From NCBI GenBank assembly GCA_016748015.1, contig JAAOMT010000602.1, positions 613,806-677,805 of the forward strand: a DNA stretch of 64,000 bases, written 5' to 3'. Both the position numbers and the translations under genes were made by a program. This DNA is from Geosiphon pyriformis. Taxonomy: Eukaryota; Glomeromycota; Glomeromycetes; Archaeosporales; Geosiphonaceae. The notes below the pieces were generated by a model. That model saw only the letters and a list, made by a program, of their open reading frames with translations, did no database searches and was not told the DNA's origin. Shown here piece after piece: positions 23,030 through 34,692 of this stretch (positions within the stretch are counted from its first letter, which is position 1; every line of letters starts with the position of its first letter).

Positions 23030-23800
23030 AAAGTCACACTCATTACAATATTAGAAGTTATATAGAATTAAACAATAGTCATATAGTCGAGTGTTTATTT
23101 CTTCCAAGCATTGTTTTTGCTCTTCTTTTGTGAGTACTAACTCTTAGTAGTGTTTATAGAATTGTTTTGGGTCTATAGAATTTAGTACAATATCTGAATT
23201 TGGATCCCAGTCAAGTTCTATGGGTTTTGGTGGATTATTTTTAATTGTCTTTATTTTTTCTGATAACACTTCTTCGATTTTGGTAAGTGTTATGCATCAT
23301 ATTTTGTCATTGTTATGTGGACATCTGTCCAAACATTTTATTGCTCTTCTCCAGGCTGCTTTTATTGGTGTTTTTTTGCATATTCAGTTGTCAATTAGAA
23401 TTGTGTATTGACATAATTTGTTGTATGTTTCTTCTCTTCTAAAAATGTCATTTCATATTTCTTTATTGAGAAGAGTTTCTCCACAAGCCAAGCATAGTTT
23501 GTTGTCTCATTTGTCTTGTCTTTTTGGTCATCCAAATTGTTCAAGAACACATAAGTGACAATAGAATTTTGTTGCCATTGGGTATTCTTCGTCATCATTA
23601 TAACATGTGCTCATTAATAACAATTTTTTGCCACAGTTAATACATACTAGTTTTAGTCAGCAATAGTTATATAGTTGTAGTGAGATATAGCTGTATGGAG
23701 TATGAGTTGTAGTGGTTGTGGTTGCTGGCTTTTTTTCTTTCACTTTTTTTTTCTCTTTTTCAGTTTCTTTTCACTTTCACATTGGTGTTAGCTTGTTCTA
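23030..23800 (-). pseudogene. Cys-rich segment of element D
   Basis: On the minus strand: KLCLACGETLLNKEI, then KLCQYTIL, ICKKTPIKAAWRR, KCLDRCPHN, and YCNECDFIYNSPP. The CLxCG-E/D-x-L-x-x-K-E and CQY words also occur at the same place in elements A and C, which argues for a common module despite low overall similarity. The frame has several stops. A Ser/Asn/Asp-rich spacer (22860-22980) separates it from the dUTPase. Confidence 0.55.
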
Positions 23801-23949
23801 GTTATTATCAGTTCATAATATTTGATTGTTATTCCAGGTAAGTTTCTCTTTTTACTTTCCTTTTCCTTTGTCATTCCATAAAAATATAAGCAATAGTTCA
23901 TTGTATTCATTATTGGCCCACAAGACTTGATAAACTTCCCAGGTAGGTT

Positions 23950-24480
23950 TTTCTTTTTCTACTTCGAACTTGATTAGTAGTACTGACATCATTGTGAATT
24001 TAAAGTGGCCACAGGTGGTTGGTACTCACATGTGCTGGCCATTTTGGCTGAGTTGCAATTCTTAGGTAGTCCAATCAAACATGGCATTGGTTTTGGACAA
24101 CCAATTGTTGCCAACTAGTGCTTAATATTGAGTGGCTTCCATCACTAAGACTTTGATAAGAGCAATAATGCTATTAACTTCAAAAGGCAGGTTATTTATT
24201 TTACTCATGAGAGTTTTTATGGTTTCATCAGCCATAATAATCTTGGCATTAGCAGTGTGATCAACTTGGCAACCTAATTGGTTCATGAGTTGTCATGTAA
24301 TAATGCTGTTTGCTGACCTACTATCAAGAATCAGTTTGATAGACTGATCACCAATTTTGGCATCAATGTACATTGCAATAATGGGTTTGGTGTCTAAAAT
24401 GACTTCACTAAGTAAGAGAACTAGAGCAGTTTTTTTGAGTTCAAAAGGGAATATGATGACAAGTGTTTCATTTTCAGTAC
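23950..24480 (-). pseudogene. Protease region of element D
   Basis: The minus frame shows KLILDSRSANSIIT, then LMNQLGCQVDH, KINNLPFEVNSIIALIKVLV and ALVGNNWLSKTNAMFDW, the same blocks as the A and C proteases. The active-site word is again D-S-R-S rather than D-T/S-G. Stops occur after SIIT and after QY. Confidence 0.65.
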
Positions 24481-24999
24481 TGATTGCTAGTAAAATATTA
24501 CTAATAAGTGGCTGTTTTTGGTTGGTTTCTAGGTGGTTAGATAAAACATTTTCTTAGATGGTCAAGAAACTTAAATAGTATTGGGAATTTGGATTTTGGG
24601 TGTACTTGGTTTCCAAATTCCACTGTCATAATTTTGATGGCTAATTTGATAAGCTGGGGATTGGTTGGTAGACAACCATTGCCGATCTCCAGTTTTGAAT
24701 AACCTTAGGTCTGGGATTTTCTAATATTATCTGAGTTGAGTTTGATGATGGTGTTGGAATTTGTTGGGATTGATATATTATTTATGGCTGTGGTTGATAA
24801 ATAACTGGTGCCAGAATCTAATAAATGGGTGGTTAATAAATTTGTTACTGCATCACTGGTATAAAATTTGATTGATATAGTTCTGAATTAGATTGATATC
24901 TTGGAGTTTGAAACTGGTGATCAGGGTTTTGATATTGATTTCCTGATCATTAGTTATCTATTTTTAGTCTGTAGTCGATTCTCAAATGTTCCTATTTAC

Positions 25000-26660
25000 C
25001 ACAATAGTGGCAAACACACATCTCCTGCTGCCATTACTAATTAGTCGATGATAATGAACATGACTGATTTTGGAAATAATTCATGTTTCCTTGATTATTG
25101 CATTATTGTGGAGATTAATAAATTGCTTAACCATTAGCTAAATATTCCTTTAATTTTTGGTTGATAGAATTACTGAATTGTTTTAAATTCAGATGATCTA
25201 TTCATTACTAAATTGACAGCTTGAGTATGATTGGCTTCGAATTCAGCTGATTTAAAGTCTCTGGCATAAGTAATAGCAGCTTGAAGATCAGCTGAATGTA
25301 ATGAACATACACATTAGAAAATACTACTACATAATTCACAAATAAACTGATTTAGAATCTGGGCCACTGTGAAATAGTTTGCATTAATAACTTGAATTTG
25401 ATGCAGATTCCTGTAGAAGCATTCTAAGTATGTAGTGACTGCTTTATTTTTTTCTTGTTTGATAGTAGTAAAGGTATTTGCCAAGTGGTTAATGCTATTA
25501 TTATTACTGAAATATCTCATGAATTCTAATTTGAAGTCTTGGAAAGTTTGTGGTTTGGCAGTTAAACTCTGGTACTATAAATTGGCAGTATTTTGGAGAA
25601 AATAGGAAATTACTTAAAGAGCTCTGTTGTCATTCCATCCATTGGCTGCAATGGCTTTTTTCATATTATTGAGCCATACTTGGGCATTGTCTTCCTTGCT
25701 GGTAAATTTTTTGATTTTCACAATTAGAGTATATGTCATTAGAACTACAAGTGGCAGTTGTTGTGGTTGTTGTGGTTGTTAAAGTGGCTGTTGTGATTGT
25801 TGCTAAGGTGGTGGTAGTTGTTGTTGCTATTCAGCAATTGATGAGACTAGTGATAGATCAATTACAATTATTGAAGGTAGGTTTTGAGAAACAATAGGAG
25901 CAGTGTTTAGATTATTCTAATTTTGTTGAATTGGAATAATTGGAGTTTGAATTTCTGGGTTTTTTGGGATTAGGCTTTGGTAATTAACTTCTTGATCCTC
26001 ATTTTTTTTTTCTTCCAATTTTGTCACTTTCTAAGGACTTGCAATTCCAAAATCTGGTTAAGATAGTAATGATCAGAATTCTAATGGAATTAGTAATCAT
26101 GATTTAAATACTTTAAAATAATTGCCATATATTTTTAATAATTTTGCTTTCTTTTGTTTACTTTAAAATAGGAGTTATCCAAATGTTGATGTTATGTTTG
26201 ATGTGGACATGTCTGCTAATGTGATATTGATAGTACTTTCAAGTATGTGATAATATGATAAATATAGTGGAAATTTAATTCTTTGTTTCCTTTTGGAATT
26301 GCTGTTGGTGTTTATAACTTTCTTTTATTCTTATCTGTATAGGTAATGAGGAATTGTTGTTGAGTATATCTTTCAATTTCTTAATTAATTTCCTTGATGA
26401 TTGGTACAAAACTGTGATTTTATGATAAGCTGGTATGTTGAATTAATTCTGTATAAAAATTTTTTTTTGCTAATTCAATGTCAACTGGTCTTCCTAGAAA
26501 ATCTGTGATTCTTTCATTGACATAAAAATTGAAGGCTGATTCTATTAGATAATGGTTGTTGGTTAAGCCCAATTGTTGGCTGTACTGTTGAAATAAGGAT
26601 TTGGCGAATCCTAAATGGTTTGTTCCTATTATTTCTGATTCTGTCACTTTTGAATGACTG
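25000..26660 (-). pseudogene. gag: Gag of element D, broken
   Basis: Two open pieces remain on the minus strand: 26420-26647 (75 aa, starting MTESEIIGTNHLGFAKSLF) and 25314-25520 (68 aa, with NHLANTFTTIKQEKNKAVTT and ILNQFICEL, similar in layout to the gag domain of A). A zinc-knuckle remnant CHYCGK*EHLRID lies near 25000. Gln-rich low-complexity sequence is present near 25750-25830. The start lies just inside the primer-binding site. Confidence 0.65.
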
Positions 26661-26709
26661 CTGTTAATGTTGGTTCTCTGTAAGATTATACCTCACAGAG
26701 AGCACCAAA

Positions 26710-27364
26710 TGTTACAAGTGATTATTTGGGATCTCAAATCTATGAGTTTTCTACCCTTGTTTCACAGATCTTTTACCAGTCCCTATGATGTCTGTAACTC
26801 AGTACTTAATCTTTTTAATCAATTAGTTAACAACAAAAAATAACAAAAGAAAAGAAAATAAAAAGAATAAAATCAAGAAAGAAAATAAAAAAAATAAGCC
26901 AAAGCAATAAATGTTAGTATTCTGTTAGCAGCTGTAATCAAAAACTATTGTTCTAGTGTGGTTAGATATCAGTTACTATTAACATAAAGTGTTGATAGTG
27001 AAGTGTGAATTGAGATAACAAATAATTATTTATTGATATTTGGAATGTGAAAGGTTGCTTAGATAAAATCTAAACTAAGAGGTCTGTCTTTTCTATTTTT
27101 AATACTACCATTATATATACATAATTGAGATTTCTCAATTCCTCAATTTTTCACACCAGAAATTTTGGAATTTTTGAAATTCTGCAATTTCTTTGAAAGA
27201 AATTTTGAAATTCTGAAATCCTGCGATTCTTTGTATGAAAATCTTGAAATTTCTGGAATTTTGCAATTTCTCTGAGAAAAATTCTGGAATTCCACATTTT
27301 ACTATATCTACCTCTAATTGGCTAATTTATATGCTAATATACTTCCTATATTCTATGAGTAACA
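26710..27364 (-). repeat. LTR of element D (about 655 bp)
   Basis: The minus strand starts TGTTACTCAT (27364) and ends CACTTGTAACA (26710), so the ends are TGTTAC/GTAACA. The primer site TGGTGCTCTC follows after two bases, as in elements A and B. The central part is built of short repeats of the type gaaattctg / caatttc. Its mirror-image copy follows directly at 27365. Confidence 0.8.
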
Positions 27365-28152
27365 ACATAGTAAATAGGGAATTCCAGGATTCCTTTTAAA
27401 GAAATTGCAGGATTTCAGAATTACAGAATTCTCATATAAAAAATTGCAGAATTCTTGGTGCAAAAAATTGAGAAATTGAGGAATCTTAATTATATATATA
27501 TAGTGGTAGTATTAGAAGCAAAAAAGATAGACATCTGAATTTCACTTTCTAGTTAGCATCTATACATTTACATTATTAATAAATATATTTATTAATTATA
27601 TCAATCCAATTGTCCACTATTAACACTTTATATTGATAGTAATTTATATTTGATCACACTAGAATAATAGCTCTTGATTATGGCTATTGATGGAATATTA
27701 ACTTAATTGTTTTGGCTTCATTTTTTGTATTTTCTTTATTTTTTTTATTTTCTTTTGTTGTTTTTTGTTGTTTACTAATTGATTAAGGATTAAGTACTGA
27801 GTTATTGACATTAAGTATAGCCTAATAAAAGACCCAAAAACAAGGATAAAGAACTCAGAAATTGAGGATAGTTTACTAGAAAAGCATGACTATTAGAATA
27901 AACTGGCCACTATACTAAAAAAAAAATTTGACAGAATTGCAATTCTGGAAGGCTACTAATAAAACAATTATTGAATTTTTGTCTATTATACAAAGAACTC
28001 AAACTTAAAATCTTCAGATTAACAAAACTTTCAGATACTGAAAACTTTTAGATTATGAAAACCTTTAAAGATTATTCTTATTATATTTGTTATTAAACAC
28101 CAAATTACAGGTTTGTTATTTGTTTTCAGATTCCAAATAATTATCTGTAACA
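27365..28152 (+). repeat. Second D-type LTR in opposite orientation
   Basis: From about 27367 (atagtaaataggg) to about 27865 the plus strand repeats the minus-strand sequence of 27310-26740, for example gattaaggattaagtactgag against ctcagtacttaatctttttaatc at 26800. It ends gattccaaataattatctgtaaca at 28129-28152, matching the D LTR terminus. About 260 bp near 27866-28128 are not present in the D LTR and look like an insertion. Its first bases are missing. No primer site follows, so it is a solo or 3' LTR. Together the two LTRs form a long inverted repeat. Confidence 0.7.
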
Positions 28153-29241
28153 ATGTCATATTGTCAATTTGATTAGATCAAAAGAGATTTCTGTGAGATA
28201 GATAAAGATAAAAAGTTATTTAGGAAATATAAATAATGATCAAGCTAATACTCTTGCCTGTGTAGTAGCAAAGTCATATTTAGCTTTTCCTATTGGAATT
28301 CATGAAAAAATTTTTATGGTAGATGGTCAGATGGTTTTAGGCAATGCTTGCTATTTTGTTTGCAATATTTATTAAACTGTCTGTCAGGTCTTGTAAAAAG
28401 CAGATTCTAGTGTTAATGTTTTGGAAGACTCTTTTATCCAACACATCAATTGGGATTGTACTGTCTTAGTTTGGCATCCAGATTTTTACTTGTTGGCTGA
28501 ATTTACCAGTAAAAAATCAGTCATTTTGCACACATATTTGATAAAAGCCATATACAGAAGATTGTCAGTAATTGTTTACAAAAAGCTTTATAACAGAAAT
28601 TATTTGGGCATTCTATGCTTAATATGTGATAACATAGAGCTGCCAATTATGCTTTTACTTGTATAAAAGATACCTCTGTGTGCTCTGACATTATCTTGAG
28701 TTATATTAAATTGTAGAAGTCCTTAATTGGAAGATGCTTTCTAGCTTTGTTTTTAGTGCTTTATACTCTTTCTCTAGATACTTTAAATATTGGTGTTTAT
28801 ACAGTTTTGTGCAAGAGTTTTGTTCTTAAAAATTAGGTGGAAGAAACAATATTGCATTTTAAGGATAAAAAAAGGCTTTTCTGATGGTAATGAACTTTGT
28901 TTGCCACTTGGTTGATAAGCATTATAATAAGTTGTGGCTGTTAAGATCTAGGTTTAGGGCTTCAATAGAAAAATCTGGTCTAGTTTGCAATATGAGAGTG
29001 GTTCTTGGTTTATTGTGTGGTCAATCCAGTTTGTTGTCTGAAAGAGTGGCTTGTTTGCTTGATATAGTTGAGTTTTTTGCTATTAGTTTTGGTTTATACA
29101 AGTTATATTTGTTTTTTTCTGAATAACCAGTCATATGTAAAAAGCACATAAGCCACATTTAGTTTAATTTACTTGCTTTGTTTCTGTACACTAGATAATA
29201 ATTGAGCTATATTTATAAAATATTAAAAAAAAAAAAAAAAT
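28153..29241 (+). mobile_element. LINE 3' fragment, 5' truncated
   Basis: It starts in the RNase H C-terminus (NNDQANTLACVVAKS) and continues with the C-terminal region of ORF2. The frame at 28421-28666 contains SVILHTYLIKAIYRRLSVIV and LCLICDNIEL, corresponding to the zinc motif of the other LINEs. The frame at 28884-29126 gives the end of the protein. The 3' UTR has actagataataattgagct and an A-run of 17 at about 29224. The start at 28153 touches the end of the inverted LTR. Confidence 0.75.
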
Positions 29242-29289
29242 AGTTTTTTGGTTTTTGTGATTAGTAGATTTTTTTTTTGTATTATTTAA

Positions 29290-29540
29290 TTGTTAAATAT
29301 AGCTATTGAGCTAAATATTAATTTTGGTTTGTGTAAATTATATTTATTTTTTGCAGATTTAGATAATATAATTTTTATTAATATAGGTTTTTAATATTGT
29401 TTTAACTGTGTTTAAATAACTGGTTATGTGTAAAAAATGCATGATAAATGTCTAGTTTAGATTAAATAGTTTGATATATTGTATTAGATAGTACGTAAAT
29501 CTCACTTATTAAATATAAAAAAAAAGATATAGAAAAAAAA
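29290..29540 (+). mobile_element. Very short LINE 3' end
   Basis: The stretch aattttggtttgtgtaaa... encodes a decayed end of ORF2 (FGLCKLYLFFADLDN-like). It is followed by ggttatgtgtaaaaaatgcatg, ctagtttagatta and an A-rich end at about 29514, closely matching the 3' end of LINE copy 1 at 20450-20545. It is therefore a second 5'-truncated insertion placed just behind the previous one. Confidence 0.65.
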
Positions 29541-29935
29541 AGTTTTTTTTGTATTTATATTTATTTTATATTAAAAGTATTAATTAATTAATATCATATT
29601 ATATTATACAAATGTTTTATTAAATTAACAAAGTTTTAATAATTTATTATTTTTATATTAATATATTGTAAAATTATTTTTTTAAAATGTTTTATTATTT
29701 TTTAAATTAATTATGTAATTTTAATAATTTGTTTATTTTTGTTAATATTGTTAAATTAATTTACTTAGTTTTTTTAATTCATATTATATTACAATCTAAT
29801 CGTGTTATAAAACTATTTTTAATATTTAATTCCCAATTATTTTAAAATATTTATGTTAATTCTATAATAATCATTTTGCTAATTTGTTGATTAAAATAAA
29901 AACATCTATATTTTTTTGAGCGAAAAAATTTCTGG
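29541..29935. other. AT-rich spacer between repeats and gene island
   Basis: Almost only A and T with short homopolymers. No coding frame, RNA gene or recognisable repeat unit was found. Composition changes sharply at about 29935, where the promoter region of the gamma-COP gene begins. Confidence 0.7.
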
Positions 29936-29945
29936 TTGGGGTCAA

Positions 29946-29953
29946 TCACGTGA
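29946..29953. promoter_or_regulatory. TCACGTGA palindrome (E-box) upstream of gamma-COP
   Basis: The perfect 8-bp palindrome TCACGTGA lies about 110 bp before the gamma-COP ATG, followed by TATATATGA and two TGACG/ACGACG-like words. CACGTG is the core site of basic helix-loop-helix regulators in fungi and animals. Binding here is inferred only. Confidence 0.45.
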
Positions 29954-30062
29954 TTTATATATGACGAGGTCTCATCGTGATGTACGACGTAGAATCCAAA
30001 CCTGATCTGTACATGGACACTTGAAAATTTCTATATACTCGCTCACCTTTAACTTACTAGCA

Positions 30063-33000
30063 ATGAATTTGTCAAAGAAGGATGAAGACTCCGGTAATTT
30101 GGGCATCTTTTATCATCTTGACAAAAGTACCGTCCTACAAGAGGCTCGTGTCTTCAATGAATCCCCGATCGTACCTCGAAAATGTCGCCTTTTGCTTACA
30201 AAAATCATGTATTTACTGTACCTTGGTGAGCCAATGGCTACTGCAGAAGCAACAGAGCTATTTTTTAGCGTGACCAAACTTTTTCAATCTAAAGACGTAA
30301 GTGCTAAGTCTCATTTTTCATTTTATCAGGGACTTCATCCATTATAATTTAGAAAATCGCTTTGTTTCATTATAGCATTAGTGAATAAAACAAATTTGAT
30401 TGAGGTGGAAAATATTTTTGATTTGGCTTTAATGAATGTCAGGGCAATCCTCCTGTTATTTTAATTTTTCTATTATTAGATTGCTTTACGGCAAATGGTA
30501 TACCTGGTCATTAAGGAACTTTCAAACATTGCCGAAGATGTAATCATGGTAACTAGTAGTTTGATGAAAGATATGCAACCAAAGTCGGAGGTTATCTACA
30601 GGGCAAATGCCATAAGAGCTTTGTGTAAGATTATCGATGTAAATATCTGATTTTTTCATCAGCTCGAGTATTCGTGGGATCACTCACTTTATTGATTGAC
30701 GTCTAGGCTTCTATGCTTCCTAGCGTAGAGAGATTTCTCAAAGCAGCAATTGTTGATAAGACACCCTCGATATCCTCAGCTGCCTTAGTATCTAGTTATC
30801 ATTTATTCCCACCTGGAAAAGATGTAATCAGACGATGGGCTAATGAAGTTCACGAAGCCATTAACTCGAAACCTTCATCTTTAGTGGGGAATGCATCTTC
30901 ATATTTGACCTCCTTCTCATCTGGTGCTTCTTCCTATAGCTCACTGCCATCAAGCAGCAATATCAGCCAATATCACGCTTTAGGTCTTTTGTATTTGATT
31001 CGCCAGCATGATCGTATGGCTGTAACTAAGGTTATTCAGCAACTAGCTGGTGGAGGTAGAACTGGGTTTGGCTCTTCAAGTGGTTCATTGCGAAATCCTT
31101 TTGCCTATTGCTTATTGATTCGTTATGCTGCAAAGATTCTGGATGAAGATCCAAAGTGAGTAGAAATTTTCAATATCCATGTCAATCTACCTAACTGTAT
31201 GTCCCGTGCTACTTTTGGACAAGATTACGAATAATTTCAAATCTATGAAAAATTATTAGCTCAAGGCAACAAATGTATGAATTATTGGAGGCATGGCTGC
31301 GCCACAAGAGTGATTTAGTAAATTTCGAAGCCGCTAAAGCCATATGTCATATTAAGGACGTCTCGATTAGAGAACTATCTCCAGCTATCAATGGTAAACC
31401 ATATTAGCAAGTTTAGTCATTCATCTGATAAACTCTCAATTTGTTAACTTTGAAGAACTTGAATAATTATTCAAGTGCTACAGTTTTTCCTTTCTTCGCA
31501 GAAACATACACTTCGGTTTGCAGCCATTCGGACTCTCAACAAATTAGCAATGACTCACCCTACCGCAGTTCAGCCATGTAATTTAGATATGGAAAATTTG
31601 ATTACTGATCAAAATAGAAGTGTTGCAACTTTTGCGATCACTACTTTGCTTAAGGTTTTGAAACGATACTTTTTCGTCTTGCCTTTATTGTGTTGTGTAT
31701 AATTAATTGATCTTCTAGATTCTTTTCGCTAAATTCGAACTTCAAGACAGGGAATGAAGCGAGTGTTGATCGGCTTATGAAACAAATTACAGGGTTCATG
31801 AGCGAAATATCCGATGAATTTAAAGTGATCGTCGTAGATGCGATCAGATCCCTTTGCCTTAAATTCCCATCAAAACAAGCAGTAATGCTTAACTTCTTGA
31901 GTGGAGTGCTAAGAGATGAGGGCGGGTATGAGTTTAAAAGGGCTGTTGTCGAGGCTATATTTGACTTGGTTAAATACATACCAGAATGCAAAGAGGCTGG
32001 TAATTGGATATCAAAGCTTGCTAAGTTTGGTGAATCCTTGAAAGGGTAATACTGATATAAGTATTAACGTAAATTCCAGCTTTGGCACATTTATGTGAGT
32101 TTATTGAGGACTGCGAATTCACCAAACTCTCTGTGCGAGTTCTTCATCTTCTTGGCGTTGAGGGCCCAAAAACATCCACACCTACCAAATATATTCGTTA
32201 TATTTATAATCGGGTTATTCTAGAAAATTCTATAGTTCGAGCAGCTGCTGTTAGTGCTCTTGCAAAGTTTGGCGTAAGCGTAGAAGACATTGAAGTAAAA
32301 AAGAGTATCAAAGTCCTATTAACAAGGTCTGTGTGTGATAACTTGAGTCACCTTATACAAGACTACCTTTTCTCATTATCCATACATTTCACTTCTTCAG
32401 ATGTTTGGATGATAATGACGATGAAGTCCGTGATAGGTCCACCTTGTTCTTGAAGTTGATGGAAGATGACGAAAGCGCAGAGAAATATGTCAAAGACGGT
32501 TAGTTCTTTTGAATGTGACATTTTCTTCTCTCTTCATTTGTTTATCTGGGGTTTTTTATATAGATTCGACTTATCCTCTTGATGTTCTGGAAAAGCAATT
32601 GGTTCAATATATAAACACCCCAGGGGCTGTCGAAAAGCCTTTTGATCTTGAGACCGTGCCTAAAATCACTAAAGCTCAGGCAGAAGCTGAGAAATCAAGG
32701 GCGAGAAGCACTGACGTCACTACAATACAAAGTATTGGAATTACTACAACTATATCCCCTGGCGTAGTTAGCACTCCAGTTATTAATGCAAGTAGAGATT
32801 TAACACCCACACCGAGTGGTTTGGACCAGCAACAAATATATGCTCAACGGCTGTCGACCATTCCCGAATTTGCTCTTTATGGGGAATTATTTACGAGCAG
32901 CACTAAGCCGATTGAACTTACGGAAAGTGAAACTGAATATGCGGTCAGTTGTATCAAGCATATTTTCAAGGAACATATTATTTTTCAGGTAAGCTCTGAT

Positions 33001-33870
33001 TTTATGGTTGGTCGTGATGTTTAAAGCATCCCTTATCCTAATGCCATAAAATATTTGAAATGACGATCAAAGTTTGATATCACCAATACTTTGAATGATC
33101 AATTACTTGAAAATGCTTCTGTCGTCATGCAACCTGAATCAGATGACGGTTTATTAGAAGAGATACTGGTGATCGCTGCTCCAAAATTGTCATACGGTCA
33201 ACCCTCAGCTGCATATGTTGTTTTTAAGCGATCTGATCCTCAGGAATATCCCTTAGGTTCTTTTTCCAACACTTTGAAATATTTTGTCAAAGATTGCGAT
33301 CCTGTGACTGGAGAGGCTGATGACCAAGGCTATGAGGATGAATATCAGGTAATTAGGGAATAAATATTTGAGATGCTCTTCTAAATTCAAAGATACACAG
33401 AAACAATTTTTACAAATCACTTACAGGTCGAGGATATTGACCTACTTGCGGGTGATTATGTTCTCCCTACATATGTAAGTAATTTTTCCTCCGCATGGGA
33501 CAATCTTGGAGAAGAAGGGCAAGTCGTAGAAACTTTTGCCTTAACCGCAATCAATGGCTTAAAAGGTATTAATATACTGAAGTTTTGATCATCTCAAGGC
33601 TTATGTTGTCCCTAATCCTCTTTTACTCCTGAAACAGAGGCTTGTGATAAATTAATTGGTTTGCTTGGTATGAGTGCCGTCGAGAATTCGGGGGCTCCAC
33701 AATCAACTAGTGTTCACACTTTGCTATTGTCGGGTATGTTCCTGGGTGGTGTCAAGCTTCTTGCAAAAAGCCGTATGACTTACGCTCCAAGTAATGGCGT
33801 AACAATGGAGTTGTCAATACGATCGCAGAATTTAGAGATAAGTCGTTTTGTTGTGGGGGCTATTGCGTAA
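30063..33870 (+). CDS. SEC21: Coatomer (COPI) gamma subunit
   Basis: Twelve exons join in frame to 941 residues: 30063-30296, 30480-30638, 30707-31155, 31260-31393, 31476-31654, 31747-31999, 32080-32326, 32401-32498, 32564-32988, 33073-33348, 33427-33565, 33638-33870. Gamma-COP is part of the COPI coat that buds Golgi vesicles for retrograde transport to the ER. Recognition rests on conserved blocks such as [10 protein letters not shown]-like [37 protein letters not shown]-like text in exon 7, and [11 protein letters not shown]. Residues 1 to about 570 form the adaptin/HEAT trunk; about 640-941 are the appendage ([29 protein letters not shown]). A Ser-rich insert (about residues 182-217, some 16 serines) before [11 protein letters not shown] is longer than in the animal protein. 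Introns are 65-183 bp, all GT-AG. The start was chosen because KKDEDSG follows the ATG as in homologs. Confidence 0.96.
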
Positions 33871-34692
33871 CTAGTTCAAAGTAATCCAAACTTTGGGACA
33901 AAAACATCAAGATTATTCATATATTGACGGGTAATTAAATTTGTCTTCCAGTTTCGCCATTGATTTATAAATGTTACCACAAATAGAAAGAAATGGTCCG
34001 AATATGTTTTGGATTTAGTTTTCAGTAGGTGAATACGTCTTTCACTTTTGACATCTTTATTATATTAAAAAGGACAATTCTGAAATCCCATATTAAGTTT
34101 CTGCTATGAATTATTTTCTGAAAAATATTCCTTAATTAATGGATTTTCTAAAGTAGTAGTAATTCCCTCAAATATCAGGCAATTTCAACTTAAGAGTATT
34201 TAAACCTTGCAATATTCAACACTGATTCTAAATGGAGGAAATATATATTTAAATTGTACTACTTTTGGTTTTCCGCTGTTGCCCAGAAGTTTATATTTCC
34301 ACCTTGAAGATAAAACAAAGAGTTTAGGGGTGGAAATTTAGGAATAAAAATTAAGGAAATAATATGAACTGTCTACGTATATATATATATTTTGTATATC
34401 ATATTAGTATGATACGATGAAAAATTGAAGATATAAAACAAAATGTGAGGCGAAGCCTCAAAAGCGCAAGCTATTACAAAACGATTAGGGGATGGGAAAT
34501 ATAAAACTAAACCAAAAAGTATGATATAGGATTAATTCTCGCGGCTATAGCGAGCAATAATATTTACACAGAAAAAGGATTTAGGGAGGTAAATCGTTGA
34601 TATTCACAAATTTTTACAAATTTGGTGGTAGCCACCTAATAAGCGTACAATGGCGATGGATAAAATGCTTTATAGGCAAGGTGGCAGAATAT
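33871..34692. other. 3' flanks of two convergent genes
   Basis: AT-rich sequence between the stop of gamma-COP and the stop of the minus-strand gene. It includes a (ta)n stretch near 34380 and two small hairpins (tgaggc-gaa-gcctca near 34445 and ctcgc-ggctata-gcgag near 34535). No gene was seen. Confidence 0.6.

Larger units (their letters stand above)
20546..27364 (-). mobile_element. Element D, main part: LTR, gag, PR, Cys-rich, dUTPase, RT, RNase H
   Basis: Read on the minus strand from 27364: LTR, primer-binding site (26707-26698, TGGTGCTCTC), gag, protease, Cys-rich segment, dUTPase, linker, RT and RNase H. It then stops at a LINE and continues with integrase at 13740-12937. The domain order equals that of elements A and C, yet the protein and LTR sequences are clearly different, so D is a second family. 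The coding parts are broken by many stops. Its own 3' end was removed or displaced by element C. Confidence 0.85.

Noticed and set aside
27160-27480. MITE-like element suggested by repeated gaaattctg words
   Set aside because: The words are part of the D-type LTR and its inverted copy; no separate ends or target duplication are seen.
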